Positions 1 to 6,236 of a stretch of DNA of 9,450 nucleotides are shown in pieces. The position numbers and the translations under genes are program-made. Source of the DNA: Clostridia bacterium (lineage in GTDB: Bacteria > Bacillota > Clostridia > Peptostreptococcales > Anaerovoracaceae); contig JAIKZT010000076.1 in NCBI GenBank assembly GCA_024682015.1, forward strand, positions 1-9,450, written 5' to 3'. The notes beneath the pieces are model-generated. The model was not told where the DNA came from. It did not search any database and saw only the letters and a program-made list of their open reading frames with translations. Each line of letters starts with the position of its first letter. The first letter of the stretch is position 1.

Positions 1-2
1 TC

Positions 3-401
3 TTCGTCATCTACCGCCTGTTCCGCCGTCTGCGTCCCGCCGTGGGCGCGGCAAAAGCTGGCGTCTCCCTGGAGCAGCGCTCTTTCCTGGCTCCGGGAGA
101 GGAAAACCGGCGAAGCGGGCTCGGCCTTCTTCTGGGAGGGCCACCCGAGGACAGGGTGCGCCGGCGCTACATCAAAGTGCTGAAGCTCTGCGAAAGAAAA
201 GGCGCGCAGGGACTAGCCGGGGCGACCACGCATCAGCAGATGCAGATCGGAAAGATCGTGCTGCCCGGGTGCGAAAAGGAGCTGGAAGCCCTGCGCACGC
301 TGTATCTGGCGGCCCGCTACGGCGAACGGACGGACGCGGAAGCGGCCAAGGAGGCGGACAGGCTCTGGAAAGCGGTGCAGGAGGCATCGCGCAGGCGCTG
401 A
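3..401 (+). CDS. C-terminal part of a membrane protein with a DUF4129-like domain (5' end outside window)
   Basis: The frame is open from the window edge to a TGA at 399-401, so this is the end of a longer gene; a GTG at 42 is in frame but nothing marks it as the start. The first visible residues, FVIYRLFRRLR, look like the end of a transmembrane helix followed by positive charges, placing the rest in the cytoplasm. The last 75 or so residues (from RRRYIKVLKLCERKG to the stop) fit the DUF4129 pattern: a basic helix, a 'G-A-T-T' turn, then ALRTLYLAARYGERTDAEAA, matching the family's 'LT-x-lY-x-x-ARYg' signature. DUF4129 is often the C-terminal module of transglutaminase-like membrane proteins or of short membrane proteins beside MoxR/DUF58 genes. 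Its function is not established, and which architecture applies here cannot be told. It is separated from plsX by a terminator and a promoter, so it belongs to a different transcription unit. The domain assignment is by pattern only. Confidence 0.62.
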   Translation, partial: FVIYRLFRRLRPAVGAAKAGVSLEQRSFLAPGEENRRSGLGLLLGGPPEDRVRRRYIKVLKLCERKGAQGLAGATTHQQMQIGKIVLPGCEKELEALRTLYLAARYGERTDAEAAKEADRLWKAVQEASRRR

Positions 402-442
402 AAGGAAGGCGTTTTCTCAGCGCAAATTCTTCCCGAACATGC

Positions 443-470
443 AAACGCACGGATTCTGTGCGTTTTTTTA
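443..470 (+). terminator. Rho-independent terminator of the DUF4129-type gene
   Basis: An 8-bp perfect stem, AAACGCAC (443-450) pairing with GTGCGTTT (458-465), encloses a 7-base loop. The 3' arm runs into seven consecutive T (463-469). It lies 41 bases after the upstream stop codon and ahead of the plsX promoter. There is no A-tract on the 5' side, so it should act only on plus-strand transcription. Confidence 0.85.
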
Positions 471-510
471 TGCCTTCGGAAAACGCGCAAAACAGTCCGA
501 AGCATTATTG

Positions 511-539
511 CAGACAAACGCCCGATAGTGTGCTATAAT
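511..539 (+). promoter_or_regulatory. Sigma-A-type promoter of the plsX-rnc-smc-ftsY-pbp series, extended -10
   Basis: A perfect -10 hexamer TATAAT (534-539) is preceded by TGC (531-533), giving the extended -10 motif TGnTATAAT. At the optimal 17-base spacing lies CAGACA (511-516), matching 4 of 6 positions of TTGACA, so recognition probably leans on the extended -10. Transcription would begin near A546, giving a leader of about 37 bases before plsX. No second promoter of this quality was seen further downstream. No clear FapR-like palindrome, the operator that controls plsX in Bacillus, was seen around it. Confidence 0.82.
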
Positions 540-566
540 ACATTGATATTCTATGCACATCTGTAC

Positions 567-571
567 GGAGG
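567..571 (+). promoter_or_regulatory. Ribosome binding site that fixes the plsX start
   Basis: GGAGG lies 11 bases before the ATG at 583. An in-frame ATG also exists at 553, but it would sit only about 7 bases from the predicted transcript start and upstream of this site. The site and the canonical PlsX N-terminus both favour 583. Confidence 0.8.
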
Positions 572-582
572 TTTGGACGTAT

Positions 583-1605
583 ATGAAGATCGCAGTGGAC
601 GCCATGGGCGGCGACAACGCGCCGCAGGCGGTCATCGAAGGCTGCATCGCGGCTTTGGATGACATGGAAGCGGACATCGTGCTCGTGGGAAAAGAAGATG
701 TCGTCCGGGAAGAACTGAAGAAATACGAAGGCATGTACGACGAGGAGAGAATCCAGATCGTCCACGCCGAAGAAGTGATAGAAAACGAGGACAGCCCCGT
801 CAAGGCGGTCCGCACGAAGAAGAATTCCTCGCTTGTCATGGCGGTGGAGATGGTGCGGGACGGAAGCGCGAACGCGGTCCTGTCCGCCGGCAACACCGGC
901 GCCCTCATGACGGCGGCGCTGCTGCGCCTGGGCCGAATCAAAGGGATCGAGCGTCCCGCCATCGTGTCCGCTTTCCCCAAACTGGGCAGAAAGGGCGAAT
1001 TCGTCCTGCTCGTGGATACCGGCGCAAACGTGGACTGCACGGCCAGCCATCTGCTGGGTTTCGCCCACATGGGCAGCATCTACCGCCAGCACGCGTTCGG
1101 GACGGAAGAACCGAAGATCGGGCTGATCAACATCGGCACGGAGGAGACGAAGGGCACGGCCATGCTGAAGGAGGCGTTCGGCCTGCTGAAGGGTTCGGGC
1201 CTCAACTTCATCGGCAACGTCGAAGGCCGGGACATCCCGCGCACGGAAGCGGACGTGCTCGTCTGCGACGGTTTTACGGGCAACATCGTTCTGAAGCTCA
1301 CTGAGGGCACGGCCTGGAACGTGTTCAAGCAGATCAAGGATAAGCTCACGGAGGACTTTCAGGCCAAGCTTGGCGCGCTGCTGCTGAAGAAGAAGCTGTA
1401 CAGCCTGAAGGAAGAATTCGATTATTCCAACTACGGCGGGGCGCCCATCCTGGGCGTAAAGGGGCTCGTGTTCAAGATGCACGGGTCATCGTCCGCCAAC
1501 GCGGTGCGCCAGGCGCTCCTCAAGGCGTCGGAGGTGTGCAAGCGCGACGTCATCGGCGAGATCGAGGCGAAGATGGGACGGTATACGGAGCATGGAGCTG
1601 AGTAA
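583..1605 (+). CDS. plsX: Phosphate acyltransferase PlsX
   Basis: PlsX converts acyl-ACP and phosphate to acyl-phosphate, the donor that PlsY uses to acylate glycerol-3-phosphate, the first step of phospholipid synthesis in most Gram-positive bacteria. It is a soluble enzyme that works at the inner face of the membrane. The 340-residue protein has normal length and starts with the family's invariant MKIAVDAMGGDNAP. Other family motifs, in order: SAGNTGA (101-107), VDTGANVDC (144-152), EGRDI (214-218), DGFTGN (229-234), YGGAPILGV (284-292) and HGSSSANA (300-307). The start at 583 is chosen over an in-frame ATG at 553 because of the GGAGG site and the conserved N-terminus. It is the first gene of the series, and its last 14 bases overlap rnc. 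In Bacillus, fabD, fabG and acpP lie between plsX and rnc; here they are absent. No lesion or missing motif is seen. Confidence 0.97.
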   Translation: MKIAVDAMGGDNAPQAVIEGCIAALDDMEADIVLVGKEDVVREELKKYEGMYDEERIQIVHAEEVIENEDSPVKAVRTKKNSSLVMAVEMVRDGSANAVLSAGNTGALMTAALLRLGRIKGIERPAIVSAFPKLGRKGEFVLLVDTGANVDCTASHLLGFAHMGSIYRQHAFGTEEPKIGLINIGTEETKGTAMLKEAFGLLKGSGLNFIGNVEGRDIPRTEADVLVCDGFTGNIVLKLTEGTAWNVFKQIKDKLTEDFQAKLGALLLKKKLYSLKEEFDYSNYGGAPILGVKGLVFKMHGSSSANAVRQALLKASEVCKRDVIGEIEAKMGRYTEHGAE

Positions 1606-2296
1606 ACTCGAAGACATCATCGGATACCGCTTTCGCGACAGACAGCTGCTGCAGCGGGCCGTCACGCACAGTTCGTATGCCAACGAGCATCTGGGCAGCC
1701 CCAGCGAGGGCAACGAGCGCCTGGAGTTTTTAGGCGACGCGGTGCTGGGCGCCTGCGTGGGCCTGCAGCTGTACAACCGCTATCAGGACAAGGAAGAAGG
1801 GTATCTCACGAAGATGCGCGCGTCCATCGTCTGCGAGCGGTCGCTGGGAAACGCCGGCAGAAAGCTGGGCATCAACGCCTTCCTGCTGCTGTCCCGCGGC
1901 GAAGAGAGCGGGGGCGGGCGGGAGCGCGTGTCCATCATTGCCGACTGCATGGAGGCCATCATCGGAGCGGCGTATCTGGACGGCGGGTTTGACGCCGCCA
2001 ACGCCGTCGTGAAGAATTGCCTGGGTGAGACGGCTCACCTGTGCGAGGACGGGCTTTTGCCCAAGGACGCCAAGACGACGCTGCAGGAAGTCTTAAGCCA
2101 TCGCACCGCGGAGTGCGGTGACCCACAGATCCGCTACGAGATCACGGCGGAGAGCGGGCCGGACCACGCGAAGGTCTTTACGGCGGAGGTGTCCTGCTAC
2201 GGAAGGCCTGCTGGCAGCGGCCAGGGCAAGAGCAAGAAGGAGGCCGAGCAGCATGCGGCTGCCGTAGCGCTCGAAGCGCTGAAGGCCAAGAGGTAA
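1592..2296 (+). CDS. rnc: Ribonuclease III
   Basis: RNase III cuts double-stranded RNA as a homodimer; it processes the rRNA precursor and trims structured mRNAs and small RNAs. The 234-residue protein shows the standard two-domain layout. The nuclease domain (about 1-150) contains the signature NERLEFLGDAVLG (41-53), with metal/catalytic acids E42, E45 and D49, plus the second acidic pair D118 and E121 in ADCMEAIIGAAYLDGG. The double-stranded-RNA-binding domain spans about 157-232 and ends in the typical GQGKSKKEAEQHAA. The start at 1592 gives the usual short lead-in to GYRF, and no better ATG follows. The only purine-rich element near it, CGGAG at 1586-1590, is one base from the ATG, which is too close for normal use. 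Translation therefore probably depends on ribosomes finishing plsX, whose stop at 1603-1605 overlaps this gene. Confidence 0.97.
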   Translation: MELSKLEDIIGYRFRDRQLLQRAVTHSSYANEHLGSPSEGNERLEFLGDAVLGACVGLQLYNRYQDKEEGYLTKMRASIVCERSLGNAGRKLGINAFLLLSRGEESGGGRERVSIIADCMEAIIGAAYLDGGFDAANAVVKNCLGETAHLCEDGLLPKDAKTTLQEVLSHRTAECGDPQIRYEITAESGPDHAKVFTAEVSCYGRPAGSGQGKSKKEAEQHAAAVALEALKAKR

Positions 2297-2299
2297 GAC

Positions 2300-5200
2300 A
2301 TGTTTTTTAAACGGATGGAGCTCAACGGATTTAAATCCTTTGCAGATCCGATCACAATAGAATTCACCGAGGGGATGACCTGCATCGTCGGCCCGAACGG
2401 ATCCGGCAAGTCCAACATCTCGGACGCCATCCGCTGGGTGCTCGGCGAGCAGAGCCCGAAGATGCTGCGGGGCGGCAAGATGGAGGAAGTCATCTTCGCC
2501 GGCACGCAGACGCGCAAGCCCAAGGGCATGGCGGAGGTCACCCTCGTCGTCGACAACAGCGACCACATCCTGCCCATCGACTACGCAGAGGTAGGCATTA
2601 CGCGGCGCATGTACCGCTCCGGCGAGAGCGAGTACATGATCAACCGCGCGCCCTGCCGGCTGCGCGACATCCGGGAGCTCATCATGGATACCGGCATCGG
2701 TGTGGAAGGGTATTCCATCATCGGGCAGGGCAAGATCTCGGACATCATCAGCAACAAGATGGACAGCCGCCGCGAGATATTCGAGGAAGCGGCGGGCATC
2801 GTCAAATACAGGAACAAGAAGGCGGAGACGGAGCGAAAGCTCGAGAACGCCACGCAGAATCTGGCCAGGGTCGCCGATATCGCGGGCGAACTGGGAAGCC
2901 GGCTCGGCGGGCTCGAACGGGAGTCGAAGAAGGCGGTCGAGTATCTGGACATCCGGGAGAAATACCGGGACGTGGAGATCAACATCATCCTGCGCAACAT
3001 CGAGGCGGCCGATAGCAAGACGGCAGCCGTGAGGCAGGAGATGGACGAACTCGAAGCCAGACTTGCCGAAGACAAGCGGCTGCGGGACGAGATCGAGGAG
3101 CAGATCCGCGAAAAGCGCGCCAAGGCCGAAGCGTCTTCCGACAGGCTGGATGCGCTGCGGAGCGACATCACGCGCGTTACGGAGGAGATCCACTTCGTCG
3201 AGAGCCGCGAGGAGCTGAACAACGAACGCTGCGCGGCGCTCGAGCGCGACAGGGTCCGCCTGGAGGGCGAACTGGCCGCGGCGGAAGAGAAGCTCTCGCG
3301 TGAACGCGCCAATGCCGAACAGATCCGCGAGGCGATCGCGTCCGCGATCTCGGATGCGGAAGACGCGAAGAAGAAGGCGGAGGAAAAGGCCAGAGCGCTG
3401 CGGGCTGCGGAAGCGCAGCTGGCGGAGAAGGAGAAGGCGCTCGCGCAGGAGCGGGACGATCAGATCTCCCAGATCAACGCGAAGATCGCCGAGATTCGCG
3501 TATCGCAGGGCAAACTCTCCGCGCGGCATAAGCTGCTGGAAGAGCTGGAGAAGGCCTACGAAGGATACAACGGAGCCGTGCGGTTCATCATGGAATCCGG
3601 CACGCCAGGGCTCGTCGGCGCCGCCGGCGACCTGCTGAAGGTGCCCCGGGGCTGGGAGCTCGCCATCGAGACCGCCCTCGGCGGCAACGTGCAGAACATC
3701 ATCTGCGAGGACGAGGCGGCGGCTAAAGAAGCCATTGCGCTCCTGAAGAGCCGCAAGGCCGGCCGGCTCACGTTCCTGCCCGCGGACAGCATCAAGCCTG
3801 GAAAACCGGCCGAGACCGAGGACATCGAAGGCTCGGACGGCTACCTGGGCCTGGCGAGCGAGCGGGTCAGCTGCCAGGGCGGCTATCAGAACGTCGTGGA
3901 ATACCTGCTGGGACGGGTCATCGTGTGCCGGGATCTGGACAGCGCGCTGGCCATGTCGAAAAAGAGCGGTTCGCTGCGCTTCGTCACGCTCGAAGGAGAG
4001 CACATCAATCCGGCGGGCGCCATCACCGGCGGATCGTTCAAGAATCATACGGGCAACATCCTGTCCCGCCGCGCGGAAAAAGAGCGGCTGGAGAAGGCTT
4101 TGAAAGAGGGCGAGAAGACCCTGGCCGAGGCCCAGGCGGACCGCGCGAGGCGGGAAGAGGCCGCGCAAAAGCTCGCGGAGGAGGCGGAAGACATCCGGTC
4201 CGCTGCGGAAACCGCCAGAAAGGTCTCTTCGGACGCCTACATGGATGCGAATGCGGCTTCGCTGCAGGCGAAGAGCGCTTCGGATCTCGAGGAGAGGGTG
4301 AAGGCGCAGATCCGCGAGCTGGAAGGCGAGGCCGCATCGAAGCGGTCATCCCTTTCGGACATCGACCGCCAGAAGGACGAGATCGCGGTGTTCGCGGGAG
4401 AGGCATCCGCGACGCTGGAGGAAAAGAAAGCCGAAAAGGCGGCGCTGGAAGAAGCGGAGAACGAAGCCGCTTCCGCGAGACGGCAGGCGGCTTCGGAAGC
4501 CGACGCGCTCGAGGAGGACCGCACGCGCCAGGACAGCGTGCTGTACGAGCACCAGGTGGCCAAGCACGACGCGGAGGTGCGCCTCGCGCGCTTCGACGCG
4601 CAGACGGACACGCTGAAGGAGAAACTCTGGGAGGAGTTCGAACTGTCCTACGCGCAGGCGCAGGATCGCTCCGATCCCGACTTCGTCATGTCCCGCGGGC
4701 TGAAGGAATCCCGGGAATACAGAGAGAGGCTGCGCGAGCTCGGCGACGTCAATGTGGGCGCCATCGAGGAATACAAGGCCGTCAAGGAACGCTTCGACTT
4801 CCTGTCGCAGCAGAAGGCGGACCTGGAGCAGGCCATGGAGGAGCTGGGCGCGGTCATCAGCGACATCGACAGCACCATCAAGGCGCGCTTCAAGGAGAGC
4901 TTCAACGCGGTGGTCGCGAACTTTGAGAGCACGTTCACGGAGCTGTTCAAGGGTGGACACGCGCGGCTTTCGCTGGAGGATCCGGAGAATCCGCTGGAAT
5001 CGGCCATCGAGATCGAGGCGCAGCCGCCCGGGAAAAAACTTCAGAACATGAACCTGCTCTCCGGCGGAGAGAAGACCATGACAGCCATCGCCCTCATGTT
5101 CGCGGTGCTGAAGGCAAAACCGACGCCGTTCTGCATCCTCGACGAGGTTGAAGCCGCGCTGGACGAAGCGAACATCGACTGCTTCGCCCGCTACTTAAAT

Positions 5201-5347
5201 CATTTTGACCAGACGCAATTTGCGCTCATCACGCATCAGAAGGCGACCATGGAGTACGCGGACGCGCTGTACGGCGTCACGATGCCCGAGCAGGGCATCT
5301 CCAGGGTGCTGTCCCTGAAGTTAGGAGACCACTTTGATATCGACTAA
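2300..5347 (+). CDS. smc: Chromosome partition protein SMC, with short arms
   Basis: SMC is the ATPase of the SMC-ScpAB condensin, which extrudes DNA loops, compacts the nucleoid and aids sister-origin segregation. Head motifs are intact: Walker A GPNGSGKSN (31-39), arginine finger R57 in LRGGKM, Q-loop Q143 in GYSIIGQGK, ABC signature LLSGGEKT (919-926), Walker B FCILDE (944-949) with catalytic E949, and D-loop ALDEAN (953-958). The hinge runs from about 420 to 585, including ETALGGNVQNII and NPAGAITGGSF. The arms are Ala/Glu/Lys/Arg-rich coiled coil. The protein has 1015 residues, whereas B. subtilis SMC has 1186. Head and hinge align well, so the deficit lies in the arms, roughly 75-85 residues each. 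The frame is uninterrupted and the C-terminus is complete, so this is not a truncation. The ATG lies 3 bases after the rnc stop, with a GAGG-type site at 2290-2293. Its end overlaps ftsY by 14 bases. Confidence 0.97.
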   Translation: MFFKRMELNGFKSFADPITIEFTEGMTCIVGPNGSGKSNISDAIRWVLGEQSPKMLRGGKMEEVIFAGTQTRKPKGMAEVTLVVDNSDHILPIDYAEVGITRRMYRSGESEYMINRAPCRLRDIRELIMDTGIGVEGYSIIGQGKISDIISNKMDSRREIFEEAAGIVKYRNKKAETERKLENATQNLARVADIAGELGSRLGGLERESKKAVEYLDIREKYRDVEINIILRNIEAADSKTAAVRQEMDELEARLAEDKRLRDEIEEQIREKRAKAEASSDRLDALRSDITRVTEEIHFVESREELNNERCAALERDRVRLEGELAAAEEKLSRERANAEQIREAIASAISDAEDAKKKAEEKARALRAAEAQLAEKEKALAQERDDQISQINAKIAEIRVSQGKLSARHKLLEELEKAYEGYNGAVRFIMESGTPGLVGAAGDLLKVPRGWELAIETALGGNVQNIICEDEAAAKEAIALLKSRKAGRLTFLPADSIKPGKPAETEDIEGSDGYLGLASERVSCQGGYQNVVEYLLGRVIVCRDLDSALAMSKKSGSLRFVTLEGEHINPAGAITGGSFKNHTGNILSRRAEKERLEKALKEGEKTLAEAQADRARREEAAQKLAEEAEDIRSAAETARKVSSDAYMDANAASLQAKSASDLEERVKAQIRELEGEAASKRSSLSDIDRQKDEIAVFAGEASATLEEKKAEKAALEEAENEAASARRQAASEADALEEDRTRQDSVLYEHQVAKHDAEVRLARFDAQTDTLKEKLWEEFELSYAQAQDRSDPDFVMSRGLKESREYRERLRELGDVNVGAIEEYKAVKERFDFLSQQKADLEQAMEELGAVISDIDSTIKARFKESFNAVVANFESTFTELFKGGHARLSLEDPENPLESAIEIEAQPPGKKLQNMNLLSGGEKTMTAIALMFAVLKAKPTPFCILDEVEAALDEANIDCFARYLNHFDQTQFALITHQKATMEYADALYGVTMPEQGISRVLSLKLGDHFDID
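5323..5327 (+). promoter_or_regulatory. Ribosome binding site selecting a TTG start for ftsY
   Basis: AGGAG, inside the last codons of smc, sits 6 bases before the TTG at 5334, which is ideal spacing. The first in-frame ATG is codon 13, inside the conserved N-terminal helix and without a comparable site. The TTG is therefore the likely start. Confidence 0.8.
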
Positions 5348-6230
5348 GAAAAAATCCTTCTTCGGAAGGATGACGGAAAGACTGGAAGACGTCTTCTTCT
5401 CGCGGCCCACGCCGGACGAGGACATGCTGGAAGAACTCGAGGACGTGCTCATTTCCTCGGACATCGGCATGGATACGACCATGAAGATCATCGACAGCCT
5501 GCGGGACCGCATCCGCATGGATCGCCTCAAGGACGCCGGCGACGTGCGCGAAGCCATCAAGGAGATCGTGCGGGACATGGTCGACAAGGGCGAACGCCTC
5601 GCGCTGTGCCCCGAGACGCCTCTGTTCATCATGATGATCGGGGTCAACGGCGTCGGCAAGACGACGTCGATCGCCAAACTGGCGCACCGGCTGAAGAACG
5701 AAGGGAAGTCCGTGCTGCTCGTGGCGGCGGACACGTTCCGGGCGGCAGCGGCTGAACAGCTTACGATCTGGAGCGAACGCGTGGACGTGCCCATCATCAA
5801 GCACAAGGAGGGGGCCGATCCCTCCGCCGTCATCTTCGACGGATGCGCGGCGGCGAAGGCCAGAGGGGTGGACGTCATCATCTGCGACACGGCCGGCCGG
5901 CTGCAGAACAAGAAGAACCTCATGGCCGAGCTCGCGAAGATGAACAAGGTCATAGACCGGGAATTCGCGGGGGCTGCCCGCGAGACGCTGCTCGTCGTGG
6001 ACGCGACGACCGGCAAGAACGCTGTTTCTCAGGCGATGGAATTCAACGACGCCGCGGAGCTGACGGGGATCATCCTCACGAAGCTCGATGGCACGGCAAA
6101 GGGAGGTATCGTCGTGACCATTGCGGACGAGTTGGATCTGCCTGTGAAATATATAGGATTGGGAGAGGGTATGGACGACCTGGAGCCGTTCGACCCGCAG
6201 AGTTTTGCTGAAAGCATTTTCGAGGGGTAA
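5334..6230 (+). CDS. ftsY: Signal recognition particle receptor FtsY
   Basis: FtsY is the membrane-associated SRP GTPase. It forms a GTP-dependent complex with Ffh to deliver ribosomes making membrane proteins to the Sec translocon. The 298-residue protein is essentially only the NG core. The helical N domain (about 15-90) contains LEELEDVLISSDIG. The G domain has every GTPase motif: GVNGVGKTT (103-111), DTFRAAAAEQL (133-143), DTAGR (185-189), TKLDG (249-253) and GLGEG (275-279), followed by the usual DDLEPFDPQSF near the C-terminus. There is no acidic A domain. Only about 25 residues precede the N-domain core; they begin with a basic, partly hydrophobic stretch (KKKSFFGRMTERL) that could serve as the lipid-binding helix. 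It starts at TTG within the end of smc (14-base overlap), so its translation is probably coupled to smc. The next gene is a PBP, not ylxM-ffh. Confidence 0.97.
   Translation: MISTKKKSFFGRMTERLEDVFFSRPTPDEDMLEELEDVLISSDIGMDTTMKIIDSLRDRIRMDRLKDAGDVREAIKEIVRDMVDKGERLALCPETPLFIMMIGVNGVGKTTSIAKLAHRLKNEGKSVLLVAADTFRAAAAEQLTIWSERVDVPIIKHKEGADPSAVIFDGCAAAKARGVDVIICDTAGRLQNKKNLMAELAKMNKVIDREFAGAARETLLVVDATTGKNAVSQAMEFNDAAELTGIILTKLDGTAKGGIVVTIADELDLPVKYIGLGEGMDDLEPFDPQSFAESIFEG
6222..6227 (+). promoter_or_regulatory. Ribosome binding site of the PBP gene
   Basis: GAGGGG, in the last codons of ftsY, lies 9 bases before the ATG at 6237. It supports that start and joint transcription with ftsY. Confidence 0.7.
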
Positions 6231-6236
6231 ATACGT

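Noticed and set aside
269..538. A plus-strand 89-codon frame spanning the end of the first gene, the terminator and the promoter.
   Set aside because: It reads through a strong terminator and promoter, its first part is an out-of-frame copy of the upstream gene, and no family resemblance is seen.
501..560. A possible FapR-like or other palindromic operator near the plsX promoter (TGT-N8-ACA at 529-542).
   Set aside because: Only three base pairs are symmetric and the core is the -10 element itself. It does not resemble the FapR operator.
553..582. An upstream in-frame ATG for plsX at 553 adding ten residues.
   Set aside because: It would lie about 7 bases from the predicted transcript start, has no ribosome binding site, and precedes the canonical PlsX N-terminus, which has its own GGAGG.
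505..1482. A 325-codon open frame on the minus strand opposite plsX and its promoter.
   Set aside because: It is in register with plsX codons and runs through the promoter/leader region. The composition is that of an antisense shadow.
2093..4168. A 691-codon open frame on the minus strand across the end of rnc and the first half of smc.
   Set aside because: Its codons lie in exact register with the sense codons of rnc and smc (which share a frame), so it is broken only by sense TTA, CTA or TCA, all rare in this GC3-rich DNA. It ends at a TTA leucine codon of rnc. The product is Leu/Arg/Asp-rich and resembles no family I know.
3925..4926. A 333-codon plus-strand frame inside smc, very rich in Gly and Arg.
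   Set aside because: It overlaps the SMC hinge and C-terminal arm, which are clearly coding in another frame. The Gly/Arg-rich composition is typical of an out-of-frame reading of GC-rich DNA.
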